The notes under the pieces are model-generated. The model was not told the origin of the DNA, made no database searches, and worked only from the letters and a program-made list of their open reading frames with translations. Shown here piece after piece: positions 28,976 through 38,778 of a stretch of DNA of 61,720 bases. The stretch comes from an uncultured Clostridium sp. (GTDB taxonomy: Bacteria > Bacillota > Clostridia > TANB77 > CAG-508): assembly GCA_948442365.1 (NCBI GenBank), contig CAOJRU010000011.1, positions 1 through 61,720 on the forward strand, given 5' to 3'. Position numbers and translations under genes: made by a program. Position 1 is the stretch's first letter. Each line of letters starts with the position of its first letter.

Positions 28976-29932
28976 CTAGCTCAACATATCTTTTCTCTTT
29001 AACCAATAGGTTACCAATAATGTTAATAAAACAGATATTAATATCATCACTACAAATCCAAATGGACTGTCTTGAAATGGTAATCCAACATTCATTCCCC
29101 AAAAGCTTGAAATCATGGTTGGTACAGCAAGTACAATGGTAATCGATGTCAAAAATTTCATCACACCATTTAGATTGTTGGAAATAATAGAAGCATAGGC
29201 ATCCATTGTTCCATTTAAGATGTCTCTATAAATTTGTGCCATTTCAATGGCTTGTCTATTTTCTGTAATGGCATCTTCTAGGATTTCTTCATCATCTTCA
29301 TATAATTTTATTATTTTTCCTCGCAAGGTTTTTTCCATAACCAATTCATTTGATTTTAAAGAAGTAGTAAAATATACAAGACCTTTTTCCAAACTTAATA
29401 ATTTTAAAAGCTCTTTGTTCTTCATTGAATTTTTTAAGATATATTCTGCTATTTCTGTTTCTTTGTTAATTTGCTTTAGATAACTTAAATAGTAAGAAGA
29501 GTTTAAATATAATATCTGAAAAATGAATCTTGTTTTTTTGTACGTTTGTAAATTTTTTATTTTTTTCTTTTCAAAGTCTTCTATTATTTTATTTTTTTTC
29601 AAGGATACTGTTACGAAAAAGTCATCTCTTACTACAATCATTCCTAATGGCATAGTACTATAAATATCATTTTCCTCATTTTTTTCTATGATGGGTACAT
29701 CTACAATAAAAAGTGTAGTATCATCATCCTCTTCTTGGTCTATTCTCGCTTTTTCTTCATAGTCTAAAGCATAGCGAATAAAATCTTCTTCTATTTCGAT
29801 ATTTTTACATACTTTCTTGATCTCACTTTCCGATGGATTTACTAAATTAATCCAGGATCCTTTCCTGAATTCTTTGATTTCTTCAATTTTATTTGTTTCC
29901 ACATCTGTGTTATATATTTTTAACAAATCCAT
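28976..29932 (-). CDS. corA: CorA-like divalent cation (Mg2+) channel
   Basis: A 318-residue member of the CorA family: a large cytoplasmic N-terminal domain (about 1-255) and two C-terminal TM helices. The signature GMN sits at the end of TM1 (FWGMNVGLP), and the tail is basic (YWLKRKDML). Family role: pentameric Mg2+ (or Co2+/Ni2+) uptake channel. Three start codons are close together (GTG, ATG and TTG in 12 bases) behind AAAAAGGGGTG; I choose the ATG, but the TTG has the better spacing. The stop is 4 bases from the CapA stop. Confidence 0.88.
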   Translation of the reverse strand: MDLLKIYNTDVETNKIEEIKEFRKGSWINLVNPSESEIKKVCKNIEIEEDFIRYALDYEEKARIDQEEDDDTTLFIVDVPIIEKNEENDIYSTMPLGMIVVRDDFFVTVSLKKNKIIEDFEKKKIKNLQTYKKTRFIFQILYLNSSYYLSYLKQINKETEIAEYILKNSMKNKELLKLLSLEKGLVYFTTSLKSNELVMEKTLRGKIIKLYEDDEEILEDAITENRQAIEMAQIYRDILNGTMDAYASIISNNLNGVMKFLTSITIVLAVPTMISSFWGMNVGLPFQDSPFGFVVMILISVLLTLLVTYWLKRKDMLS

Positions 29933-30053
29933 CACCCCTTTTTCTCAATACTTCTATTTTACCCCTTTTACAAGGTTTTGTCAATTATTTTAAATATTTA
30001 CATAAAGATAGATAAGCACATTTTGCTTACCTATTTTTACACTAACTAAAATT

Positions 30054-31664
30054 TTATTCTTCTATATTTATATAAGGTTTATTACATTTTGATGCTTCTT
30101 TTAGCATAATTTCCCCTATTGCAATATAAGCTCCATAAGAAGAAGTTGAACTCCATCTATAATAATTATATAAATCAGGATTTTCTACATTAAATACGGT
30201 TTCTACTAAAGATCCATATTGATTATTATATTCTCCTAATTTAATCCAATTTTCCCCATCCTTTGATCCTTCCAATGTAAAATCTTTTACAGCAATATTT
30301 TCATAGGTTGCATTGGATTGTCTATTTTTTATCATAAATTGGCTAATTTTTATTTTATAAGGAAATTGAATTTGTATCCATTGAGAGGTTCCTTTTGCTG
30401 AATGCCAACAGCCATTATCTCTATTATTTTCTATCACTCCATCAAATGCTCCATATGGCGGTTGTTGATTCGATTGTGATGAACTCGCTGTTACTTTATA
30501 GCGCTCTCCTTCTACTTCGCAATCATTTGAATTCAAATTTGGCATTTGGTATTTTACGGTTTCAATTGAATTATTATACCTATTAATCATTTCTACTAAT
30601 TTACTATAATTATAAACTTGTGTTTTATCCTTATCTTTTAATCTATTGTAATCTTCTAATATTAGTGTTAATTGTGAATACAAATTTTCTGAATTTTCTT
30701 TAATATTATTAATCTCTGAACAGATAATAGCTGGACTCTTAATTAAACACTCTGCATCTTCTAATATAATTTCTCCTATTGCAATATAAGCTCCATAAGA
30801 AGAAGTTGAATTCCATCTATAATAAATATATAAACTAGGATCTTTTACGTTAAATGATGTTTCTACTAAGGATCCATAGTTATTTGTATATTGTCCTAAC
30901 TCACTCCAATTCTCTCCATCATTTGATCCTTCCAATGTAAAATCTTTTACAGCAATATTTTCATAAGTTGCATTGGATTGTCTATTTTTTATCATAAATT
31001 GGCTAATTTTTATTTTATAAGGAAATTGAATTTGTATCCATTGAGAGGTTCCTTTTGCTGAATGCCAACAGCCATTATCTCTATTATTTTCTATCACTCC
31101 ATCAAATGCTCCATATGGCGGTTGACTTGATCGTGAAGTGCTTGCTGTTACTTTATAATTATCTTTATTTATTGTACATTCATTGTTAGTCAATCGTGGC
31201 ATAACAAATTTTCCATATACATACTCTTCATCTGCATGATTATTATTGTCATTATTCTTTTTTATTTCTATTCTTAAATTTTCATCAATGATAAAGGTAT
31301 ATTGGTTATCAACAATTACAGTTGCAATTTTTTCACTGGATATTACTGGCTTTTCTAAACTAATTTCTTGGTTATAATTTGAAGAATTAAGATCGTCAAA
31401 CTCATTTATATCCAAAAGTTTAGCTTCTCCGTTTTTACTTATTTGTAAGCCATTAATTGCTATTATTAATTTTTCTTTTGCTTTTTCTTCATCTGTTTGT
31501 TCTTTTGCCACTTCGGCTTTTCTTAATATTCCATTTTCCCCTGTTAACATAGCAATAGATATGCCAGCAAGAATTAATAGTACAATAATAGTAATGACTA
31601 ATGCTATTAATGTAATACCTTGATTAACATTTCTTTTGTTTCTTAATATTGTTGGTTCTTTCAT
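30054..31664 (-). CDS. Prepilin-like protein with two discoidin (F5/8 type C) domains
   Basis: Protein of 536 residues. N-terminal class III signal NQG|ITLIALVITIIVLL, same as in the 7841 gene, then a variable segment with KxxNDNN spacer, then two discoidin-like domains (about 175-300 and 395-520). Each has GAFDGVIENNRDNGCWHSAK, a Trp/aromatic sugar-binding pattern and SSYGAYIAIGEI. A helical linker with repeated Tyr/Asn separates them. The two domains are nearly identical at DNA level, an unusual degree for separate domains. AGGAGATA precedes the ATG. Predicted role: cell-surface pilin-like adhesin binding galactose-type sugars; this is inference. Confidence 0.75.
   Translation of the reverse strand: MKEPTILRNKRNVNQGITLIALVITIIVLLILAGISIAMLTGENGILRKAEVAKEQTDEEKAKEKLIIAINGLQISKNGEAKLLDINEFDDLNSSNYNQEISLEKPVISSEKIATVIVDNQYTFIIDENLRIEIKKNNDNNNHADEEYVYGKFVMPRLTNNECTINKDNYKVTASTSRSSQPPYGAFDGVIENNRDNGCWHSAKGTSQWIQIQFPYKIKISQFMIKNRQSNATYENIAVKDFTLEGSNDGENWSELGQYTNNYGSLVETSFNVKDPSLYIYYRWNSTSSYGAYIAIGEIILEDAECLIKSPAIICSEINNIKENSENLYSQLTLILEDYNRLKDKDKTQVYNYSKLVEMINRYNNSIETVKYQMPNLNSNDCEVEGERYKVTASSSQSNQQPPYGAFDGVIENNRDNGCWHSAKGTSQWIQIQFPYKIKISQFMIKNRQSNATYENIAVKDFTLEGSKDGENWIKLGEYNNQYGSLVETVFNVENPDLYNYYRWSSTSSYGAYIAIGEIMLKEASKCNKPYINIEE
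30262..30464 (-). repeat. Near-identical intragenic repeat, copy 1
   Basis: This 203-base block recurs at 30922-31124, offset by 660 bases (220 codons), and I see only a couple of differences (for example at 30306/30966). It encodes the core of the second discoidin domain. Flanking discoidin sequence is similar but more diverged. Confidence 0.85.
30922..31124 (-). repeat. Near-identical intragenic repeat, copy 2
   Basis: Second copy of the 203-base discoidin block. The sharp edges of near-identity suggest recent duplication or gene conversion inside the gene. Confidence 0.85.
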
Positions 31665-31835
31665 CTTATCTCCTATCTTTTGTTTCTCTTTCTTCCCTTA
31701 ATTTTCATTATTCACTATTTTAATATATAATATACTTTGTATTTTAACAATACTTTACTTTATTGTCAATAAGTTTACTTTTTATCGGTGTCTATATAAA
31801 TATCAACAAATTTTAAAAAATCTATTAAAAAGTTC

Positions 31836-31865
31836 TTGACAATTGAATGTATATTCAACTATAAT
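31836..31865 (+). promoter_or_regulatory. Metal-operon promoter with ArsR/CadC-type operator
   Basis: TTGACA (31836-31841), an 18-base spacer and TATAAT (31860-31865). The spacer contains the palindrome TTGAATGTATATTCAA (31843-31858), and a related TTCAATTATT lies downstream near 31887. Placing the operator between -35 and -10 is typical of ArsR-family autoregulation. Confidence 0.8.
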
Positions 31866-31940
31866 CTAATCATAGTTGAGTAACAATTCAATTATTGGGT
31901 AAATATAATAATAATATAAAACAAAAGAAAGGAGTTAAAA

Positions 31941-32303
31941 ATGTCAAAAAACGAGTTTATATGTGATTGTAATATCATTCACCAGGACATTGTAAAACAA
32001 ACTTTAAAAAATATGCCAGATGAAAATTTATTCAATAAATTAGCCGAATTTTTTAAAATATTAGGTGACACTACTAGGACCAAGATACTATTTGTGTTAG
32101 ATAAAAATGAAATGTGTGTATGTGACATTGCCAATGTTTTAGGTATGAGCAAATCTTCTATATCTCATCAGCTTGGGACTCTTCGAAGAAGCGGAATTGT
32201 TAAATGTAGAAAAGAAGGTAAAGAAGTATATTATATGTTAGATGATGACCATGTTAAGCAATTGTTCGAAATCGGTATTGAGCATATTGAACACAAAGTT
32301 TAA
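31941..32303 (+). CDS. ArsR/SmtB family metal-responsive repressor (CadC-like)
   Basis: A 120-residue winged-helix repressor. It has an N-terminal CDC pair, the core helix motif MCVCDIANVLGMSKSS (the ELCVCD metal site of CadC plus recognition helix) and a C-terminal helix with Asp/His ligands (DDDHV and EHIEH) resembling the alpha-5 zinc site of SmtB/CzrA. Both metal sites appear present, as in CadC. When Cd, Zn or Pb binds, the repressor should leave the operator at 31843. AAAGGAG precedes the ATG. First gene of a five-gene metal operon. Confidence 0.9.
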   Translation: MSKNEFICDCNIIHQDIVKQTLKNMPDENLFNKLAEFFKILGDTTRTKILFVLDKNEMCVCDIANVLGMSKSSISHQLGTLRRSGIVKCRKEGKEVYYMLDDDHVKQLFEIGIEHIEHKV

Positions 32304-32346
32304 AAATCAAAAAATTATTAAAAATAGTTAAAAGGAGAATTTCAAA

Positions 32347-32568
32347 ATGAAAAAAGTGTATAAAATAAAGGGATTAGATTGTGCCAATTGTGCAGCACAA
32401 TTAGAAAATGCAATTCAAAAAATAGAAGGAATGGAAAGTGTGTCAATTAATTTTATGACAGAAAAAATGATATTGGAATATAACGGAGAAAATATACAAG
32501 AAATTATAGGTAAGGTTAAAAAAATGATAAAAAAGGAAGAACCAGATGTAAAAATAGAAGAAATTTAA
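32347..32568 (+). CDS. Free-standing HMA heavy-metal-binding protein
   Basis: A 73-residue ferredoxin-fold metallochaperone. The metal motif is GLDCANCAAQL (CxxC). A DCANC-type motif is typical of the N-terminal domains of Zn/Cd ATPases. The ATPase encoded next lacks such a domain, so this protein probably supplies it in trans. The start follows AAAGGAGAATTTCAAA. Spacing to the ATPase gene is 18 bases. Confidence 0.85.
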   Translation: MKKVYKIKGLDCANCAAQLENAIQKIEGMESVSINFMTEKMILEYNGENIQEIIGKVKKMIKKEEPDVKIEEI

Positions 32569-32586
32569 GAAAGGAAAAATTTTAAA

Positions 32587-34428
32587 ATGAAAAAAAGAAC
32601 AATAAAAATATTAATTGCGATGATATTATTTCTAGTTTCTCTTCTAATTCCTTTTCCAAATATTTGGGTCCATAATAGCATCTATTTTGTCAGCTATGTT
32701 ATAGTAGGATTTGAAATTGTTTGGAAAGCAATTCGAAATATTTTAAGGGGAAAAGTCTTAGATGAAAACTTTTTAATGGCAGTAGCAACTTTAGGGGCTT
32801 TTGCCATTGGAGAATTTCCAGAAGCGGTAGCAGTTATGCTATTTTATCAAATTGGTGAATTATTTCAAAGCTATGCTGTTGATAAATCTAGAAAATCAAT
32901 TAGTAGTTTAATGGATATTCGACCAGATTTCGCCAATGCAAAGCGTGATAATCAAATAATTAAAGTTAATCCAGAAGAAGTAAAAATAGGCGAAATCATT
33001 GTGGTAAAACCTGGTGAAAAAATCCCCTTAGATGGAAAAATTGTGGAAGGAAGTTCCCTAATAGATACTTCTAGCTTAACGGGAGAATCCCTTCCAAGAG
33101 AAGTTTCCATTGGTGATGAAGTTTTAAGTGGTTGCATTAATCAAAACGGCTTATTAACCATAGAAGTTATGAAAGAATTTGGAGAATCTACGGTTAGCAA
33201 AATATTAGATTTAGTAGAAAATGCTAGTAGTAAAAAATCAAAATCTGAAAACTTTATTAGTAAATTTGCCAAATATTATACACCTATTGTGGTTATAATT
33301 GCTGTTTTATTGACTGTCATTCCACCTATCTTTTTAGGATTTGCCACCTTTACCGATTGGCTATATAGAGCTTTATCCTTTTTAGTGGTTTCTTGCCCAT
33401 GTGCCTTAGTAATCTCTATTCCACTTAGTTTCTTTGGTGGTATCGGTGGAGCTTCTAAAACAGGAATCTTAGTAAAAGGTAGTAATTATTTAGAAGCCTT
33501 AGCCAATACAGAAATTGTGGTTTTTGATAAAACTGGAACTTTAACAAAAGGTATTTTTGAAGTTCAGAAAATAGAAGCCATCGGGATTTCACAAGAGCAA
33601 TTGTTAAAATATGCTACCTATGCTGAAAACTACTCTAATCATCCTATCTCTATTTCTTTGAAAAAAGCTTATCATGAGGAAATTGATACGAATTTAATTT
33701 CTAAGACAGAGGAATTATCTGGATTGGGAATCATAGCGACCATAGAAGGAAAAAGCGTACTAATTGGTAACGAAAAGTTAATGGAACAAAAGCATATTTC
33801 TTACACGAAATGTCACGAAATAGGAACCATTCTATATGTTGCAATAGAAGAACAATTTGTTGGTTATATTATAATTGCTGATGAAATTAAAGAAGATGCT
33901 AAACGAACCATTCATGAGCTAAAAAACAATTCCATCAAACAAACCATAATGTTAACAGGTGATAAAAAAGAGATTGGTGAAAAAGTTGGTACAGAACTAG
34001 GAATTGATACTGTCTATACACAATTATTGCCAAGTGACAAAGCTCAGAAGTTAGAATCGTTAATGAAAGAAAAATCTGCTAAAGGAAAAATTGCTTTTGT
34101 AGGAGATGGTATAAATGACGCACCTGTTTTAGCTTTGGCTGATATTGGAATTGCTATGGGAGGGCTAGGTGCTGATAGTGCTATTGAAGCAGCTGATGTT
34201 GTTATTATGACCGATGAACCTTCTAAAATAAATAATGGGATTCAAATTGCTAAAAAAACTATGCGTATTGTAAAAGAGAATATTATTTTTGCTATTTCCA
34301 TTAAAGTTGCGGTATTGGTTTTAAGCGCTTGTGGTTTGTCTACTATGTGGGAAGCGGTTTTTGCTGATGTTGGCGTTTCTGTCATTGCAATTATAAATGC
34401 TTTAAGATCTTTAAAAGTTAAAAAATAA
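32587..34428 (+). CDS. Zn/Cd/Pb-transporting P1B-type ATPase
   Basis: A 613-residue heavy-metal P-type ATPase. Membrane metal site CPC in SCPCALVIS, actuator TGES (LTGESLPR), phosphorylation site DKTGTLT, a His-Pro pair in SNHPIS, and hinge GDGINDAP. The last TM region (MWEAVFADVGVSVIAIINALRS) contains the Asp of the Zn/Cd subgroup (ZntA/CadA). There is no N-terminal HMA domain; the upstream gene encodes it separately. Function: efflux of Zn2+, Cd2+ or Pb2+ across the cytoplasmic membrane, under control of the CadC-like repressor. Confidence 0.92.
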   Translation: MKKRTIKILIAMILFLVSLLIPFPNIWVHNSIYFVSYVIVGFEIVWKAIRNILRGKVLDENFLMAVATLGAFAIGEFPEAVAVMLFYQIGELFQSYAVDKSRKSISSLMDIRPDFANAKRDNQIIKVNPEEVKIGEIIVVKPGEKIPLDGKIVEGSSLIDTSSLTGESLPREVSIGDEVLSGCINQNGLLTIEVMKEFGESTVSKILDLVENASSKKSKSENFISKFAKYYTPIVVIIAVLLTVIPPIFLGFATFTDWLYRALSFLVVSCPCALVISIPLSFFGGIGGASKTGILVKGSNYLEALANTEIVVFDKTGTLTKGIFEVQKIEAIGISQEQLLKYATYAENYSNHPISISLKKAYHEEIDTNLISKTEELSGLGIIATIEGKSVLIGNEKLMEQKHISYTKCHEIGTILYVAIEEQFVGYIIIADEIKEDAKRTIHELKNNSIKQTIMLTGDKKEIGEKVGTELGIDTVYTQLLPSDKAQKLESLMKEKSAKGKIAFVGDGINDAPVLALADIGIAMGGLGADSAIEAADVVIMTDEPSKINNGIQIAKKTMRIVKENIIFAISIKVAVLVLSACGLSTMWEAVFADVGVSVIAIINALRSLKVKK

Positions 34429-34450
34429 AAATAGAAAAAAGGAGAAAATT

Positions 34451-34654
34451 ATGAAAGAAATCACGATAAAAGTAAATGGAATGGTTTGTGGAGGTTGTGA
34501 AAATAGAGTACAAAATGCCTTAAAAACCATAAAAGGAATCAAAAAAGTAGTCGCAGACCATGCAAGTGGAATGGTTACCATTACTTGCCGAGAACAAATA
34601 AGTGAATTAGAAATAAAAGAAAAAATCCAAGCGATTGGTTTTGAAGTAGTTTGA
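34451..34654 (+). CDS. CopZ-like copper chaperone
   Basis: A 67-residue HMA-domain protein with GMVCGGCENRV (CxxC). The Met before the first Cys and the overall length match CopZ-type Cu(I) chaperones. It is 16 bases upstream of the Cu ATPase gene, to which it would deliver Cu(I). AAAAGGAG precedes the ATG. Confidence 0.85.
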   Translation: MKEITIKVNGMVCGGCENRVQNALKTIKGIKKVVADHASGMVTITCREQISELEIKEKIQAIGFEVV

Positions 34655-34670
34655 AAGGAAATATTTTAAT

Positions 34671-36884
34671 ATGAAAAAAATTATTTTATCTATTGATGGT
34701 ATGACGTGTAGTAGTTGTTCCAATGGACTTGAAAAATATTTAAATAAACAAAATGGAATCCTTAGTGCTTCTGTTAATTTAGTTATGGCTAACAGCCTAA
34801 TTGAATATGATGAGACTATTTTAAATCAAAAAAAAATTGAGCAATTTATTAAAGAAGCTGGTTTTAAAAGTCTTGGCCTATTTACTGAACTTGATATAAA
34901 AAATAAAAATCACCATGAAAAAACGAAATTCATTATATTTTCTATATTAGCCATTATTTTAATGTATATTTCTATGGGACATATGGTTGGTTTACCCATT
35001 CCTGAAATATTTAATATGCACACCCATCCTATTCCTTACACTACTATCTTATTTTTATTAACCATAGCTTTTTTGATTTATGGATACGATATTCTTAAGA
35101 GTGGTTACAAAAATTTAATACATCGAACCCCTAATATGGATACGTTAGTAAGTATTGGTGTTATTAGTAGCATGTTATATAGTTTATACAGCATGTATCA
35201 AATATTACAAGGAAATCATAGTTATGTAGAAGAGTTGTATTTCGAATCCGCTTCTATTGTCATATTTTTTATTAAGATAGGAAGGTATCTTGATAGTATT
35301 AGTACAGATAAAACAAAAGAGGCCATTCAAAAGTTAGTAAAAATAACACCTGACTATGCTATTATTAAAGTAGGAGAAACGGAAAAACAAGTTACCATTG
35401 ATGAAGTCAAAAAAGGTGACATAATTGTAAGCAAACCTGGTGAAAAAATTGCAGTGGATGGGGAAATCATTTACGGAAAAGCTCATTTAGATGAAGCTTT
35501 TATTACGGGTGAAAGTAAAAAAGCGCTAAAATCTATTGGTGAAAAAGTGATTGCAGGTAGTATGAATTATGATGGTTATTTAGAATACAAAGCAGAAAAA
35601 ATTGGGAAAGAATCCACTATTTCTGAAATTGTTAAATTAGTATTAGAAGCTACCAATACTAAAGCTCCTATTGCTAAAGTAGCGGATACGGTAAGTGGTT
35701 ATTTTGTTCCTGCTGTTATCGTTATTGCTTTTCTTACTTTTCTAGCATATTTAGGGTTAGGCTATAGTTTTAGTTCTGCTATTACCACTTTTGTAACAAT
35801 TTTAGTGGTTGCTTGTCCTTGTAGTCTTGGCTTAGCTACTCCCCTTGCTATTGTAGTAAGTGAAGGATTATGTGCTAGTCATGGTATCTTAGTGAAAAAA
35901 AGTGAAATTCTTGAAAATGCTCAAAAAACAAATACGATTGTATTTGATAAAACAGGAACCTTAACATATGGTACTTTAAAGGTAGCAGAAATTATGAATT
36001 ACAGTAATTATGAAGAAAAAGAATTATTACAATTGGTAGGAAGTATTGAAAAAAAGTCTACTCATCCTATTGGAAAAGCTTTTTCAGACTATTTAGTAGA
36101 ACATAAATTAAATACTCTAGAAGTAAACGACTTTGAAAATATAAGTGGTTTTGGTATTATAGGAATCATAAATTCTCAAGAATTTATTTTAGGAAATGCT
36201 AAAATTCTTTCTAAATACCATATTTCTAATGCCTACGGTGAAGATGAAAAAAGATTGGCAAGTCAGGGAAATAGTATTGTTTATGTGGTAAAAAATAAAG
36301 AAATCTTAGCTCTTATTGGTGTTAATGATATGATTCGAAAAAATAGTAAAGAAGTAGTTGCCTATCTAAACGATCATAAAATTGAGACGATTATGCTAAC
36401 AGGTGATCATGAAGAGACGGCTAAAAAAATTGCTAAAGATATTGGGATCACTAATGTTATGGCTAATGTCCTTCCTGCTGAAAAAACAGCCATAATAAAG
36501 AAGCTAAAACAAGATAATAAATATGTCATGATGTGTGGCGATGGTATTAATGATAGCCCTGCTTTGGCAAGTAGCCATATTGGTGTTAGCATTGATAGCG
36601 GAACTGATATTGCAGCAGATGCTTCTGATGTTATTTTAACGAAGAATGATTTATATAGCATCATCCATTTGATTCATATTAGCAAAAAGACAATTAGAAA
36701 TATTAAACAGAATTTATTTTGGGCTTTTTTCTATAATTGTTTGATGATTCCAATTAGTATGGGATTGTTTCTTCCTTTTGGTATTACGATTAATCCTATG
36801 ATTGCTAGTTTGGCTATGGTTTTTAGTAGTTTGACCGTTATTTTAAATGCTTTGCGTTTGAAGAAAAAAGGAACCTCACATTAA
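34671..36884 (+). CDS. copA: Cu(I)-transporting P1B-type ATPase
   Basis: A 737-residue copper efflux pump. One N-terminal HMA domain (GMTCSSCSNGL), eight predicted TM helices, CPC in VACPCSLGLATP, actuator TGES (ITGESKKA), DKTGTLT, STHPIG and GDGINDSP. Cu-specific residues are visible in the late TMs: FYNCLMIP and MVFSSLTVILNALRL (the MxxSS motif). A His-rich stretch (GHMVGLPIPEIFNMHTHPIP) lies in the first external loop. Combined in one operon with the Zn/Cd pump behind a CadC-like repressor. A bidirectional terminator overlaps the stop. Confidence 0.92.
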   Translation: MKKIILSIDGMTCSSCSNGLEKYLNKQNGILSASVNLVMANSLIEYDETILNQKKIEQFIKEAGFKSLGLFTELDIKNKNHHEKTKFIIFSILAIILMYISMGHMVGLPIPEIFNMHTHPIPYTTILFLLTIAFLIYGYDILKSGYKNLIHRTPNMDTLVSIGVISSMLYSLYSMYQILQGNHSYVEELYFESASIVIFFIKIGRYLDSISTDKTKEAIQKLVKITPDYAIIKVGETEKQVTIDEVKKGDIIVSKPGEKIAVDGEIIYGKAHLDEAFITGESKKALKSIGEKVIAGSMNYDGYLEYKAEKIGKESTISEIVKLVLEATNTKAPIAKVADTVSGYFVPAVIVIAFLTFLAYLGLGYSFSSAITTFVTILVVACPCSLGLATPLAIVVSEGLCASHGILVKKSEILENAQKTNTIVFDKTGTLTYGTLKVAEIMNYSNYEEKELLQLVGSIEKKSTHPIGKAFSDYLVEHKLNTLEVNDFENISGFGIIGIINSQEFILGNAKILSKYHISNAYGEDEKRLASQGNSIVYVVKNKEILALIGVNDMIRKNSKEVVAYLNDHKIETIMLTGDHEETAKKIAKDIGITNVMANVLPAEKTAIIKKLKQDNKYVMMCGDGINDSPALASSHIGVSIDSGTDIAADASDVILTKNDLYSIIHLIHISKKTIRNIKQNLFWAFFYNCLMIPISMGLFLPFGITINPMIASLAMVFSSLTVILNALRLKKKGTSH

Positions 36885-36914
36885 ACTTTTTTGTTTAATT
36901 GTTGAGGTTCCTTT
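36867..36914. terminator. Bidirectional terminator of the metal operon
   Basis: AAAGGAACCTCA and TGAGGTTCCTTT form a long stem with an A/T-paired inner stem (TTAAAC/GTTTAA). It overlaps the copA stop and lies just past the convergent flavoprotein gene end. Confidence 0.8.
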
Positions 36915-36920
36915 CTAGGA

Positions 36921-38475
36921 TTAAATTTCATTTAATAGCTCTTCTTTTTCTATTGGAAAATCATCTAAATGAGATAGATTTAATTCATTTGGTATAGGAA
37001 TAGATTTTGCAATTTCAGCCGCTTCTCTTCCTGCTGTACGTCCATATACAACAACGTTAGCAAGTGCATTTCCCATTTGCCTATTTTCTCCATCAAGTCC
37101 TCCACTTACTTCTCCTACAGCAAATAAGTTGGGAATTTCTGTTCTTCCTTTTTCATCAATTTCTATTCCACCTAGTTGATAATGAATCGTAGGATATACT
37201 AAAATAGCATGTTTAGTCATATCAATTCCTATTGATTTGTATTTTTTATACAAAATTGGTAATTCTCTTTCAATAGTTCCTTCTCCATGTATTTTGTCAA
37301 TTAATGGTGTGGCTAACCAAATACCAGAATTACCATTTGGTGTTTTTATCCCGCTTCCATTATTTATCTCATACATCATATTTTTAACAATAACATCTCT
37401 ATTTCCTTGTGATAATAATGGCTCTCCATCTATATTAAATAGCAGGGCCCCTAAAGAACGAGCCTTTTCACTAATTAATTTACCAGAAAAATTAACTGGA
37501 AAAACGCCTCCTGTTGGATGATATTGAATGGCTGCTGGATCAATTAATTTAACGCCTGCATGGTATGCCATAGCAAGTCCATCTCCTGTCATTCCTTCGC
37601 AATTAGATGTATTAAAATTACAATATCCTAATTGACCAGATCCACCAGTTGCTAAAATTACTGTTTTAGATTTTACTACTTTACATTCACCATTTTTTTC
37701 TGTTTCACTATTTTGTCTAAAAATAACACCAGCTATATTTCCTTTTTCGTCTTTTACCAATTCTTGTACATCAGCATATTTTATAACAGTAATTAATTTT
37801 TTTTCTTGGAATTCTCTGATTTTTCGATACAATGCTTTCATAATAGCAGCACCAGTAGAATCACCTACGGAATGTAATCTATTTTTAGAAGCTCCTCCTG
37901 CTAAAATAGGTTTTTCTTGGAAAGTAACGCCTAAGTCTGACAACCATTTTAAGGCTTCTGGTGCTTCTTTGGTTAATTTTTTTACTAATTTGGAATTATT
38001 TCTATCATGTCCACTTTTCATTGTATCTTTATAATGTATCTCTGGTGAATCATCTGGCTCTGTTGCTGCTTGTATTCCTCCTTGTGCAAGAATCGTATTA
38101 GATTGACCAAATTTTCCCTTTGTTAAAATTAATGTTGGTACACCACTTTCAGCCGCTTCAATGGCTGCACATAATCCAGCTCCACCACTTCCGCACTACT
38201 ATAATAGGAGACTCATAGTCAGGTTTTGTTAAATCTACTTTTTTAATATCTTTCGATATTTCTCTTTCTAATCGATTTTTTAATTCAATTGGAACTTTCT
38301 CTCCTTTGTTTCTTCCTATTTGCATGGGTACCAATGTTCCAATTGTAGTTGTTTTTTTTGTATTTAATTTTAATTTAATCTCTTCTGGTGATTTAATAAA
38401 CTTTTCTAAACATTGTAAAAATTTATTTTCTGAATCTATCATTTCTTTTGTATAGGGACATTCTATATTTTTCAT
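36921..38475 (-). pseudogene. FAD-dependent fumarate reductase/succinate dehydrogenase-like flavoprotein, frameshifted
   Basis: Two - strand ORFs (38475-38158 and the frame ending at 36921) make one protein of about 517 residues if one base near 38193 is removed. The joined sequence reads IIVVGSGGAGLCAAIEAAES, an intact Rossmann FAD loop; as given, the extra C (GTG-C-GGA) throws it out of frame inside that loop. After the lesion the frame is open to the end: QGGIQAAT, VILATGGSGQ, PAAIQYHPTGG, SEKARSLGA, YQLGGIEID, and LFAVGEVSGG show the FRD/SDH/L-aspartate oxidase fold with the capping domain. An unusual N-terminal stretch of about 90 residues precedes the FAD loop, and the usual C-terminal helical domain is absent. 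A sequencing error is as likely as a true pseudogene. Electron acceptor or substrate (fumarate-like) is inferred only. Confidence 0.8.
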
Positions 38476-38487
38476 AAAATTTCTCTC

Positions 38488-38778
38488 CTATTTTTTTTCA
38501 GATTCTTTTGCCTCCCATTTTTTGTTTCTAAAATAAAGAACAATGTCTGTACTAACCATTAATACATTAGGAATGTAAAACCAAAATGCTAAATTTAAGT
38601 TATGAGAAATTAATTTCGAAAAAATTCCACAAATATATCCTATGGCAATACAAAATAAAAATAAGATACTTTTACCTTTTGTTGATTTAGATGTGTAGGA
38701 TTTGTAAATAGATAATGGCCATGATACACCAAATCCTATTATCATCATGGTTTCTAATATTTCTGCCAATAATTCCAT
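38488..38778 (-). CDS. SemiSWEET / PQ-loop family small transporter
   Basis: A 96-residue protein with three TM helices, the size of bacterial SemiSWEETs. The PQ-loop-like motif is GFGVSWPLSIYKSYTSKSTKG in TM1 and the following loop, and the basic tail is cytoplasmic. Family members dimerise to carry sugars, though some PQ-loop proteins have other substrates. It is 12 bases upstream of the flavoprotein gene, same strand, so the two may be cotranscribed. The start follows GGAAAGATAAAAT. Confidence 0.75.
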   Translation of the reverse strand: MELLAEILETMMIIGFGVSWPLSIYKSYTSKSTKGKSILFLFCIAIGYICGIFSKLISHNLNLAFWFYIPNVLMVSTDIVLYFRNKKWEAKESEKK

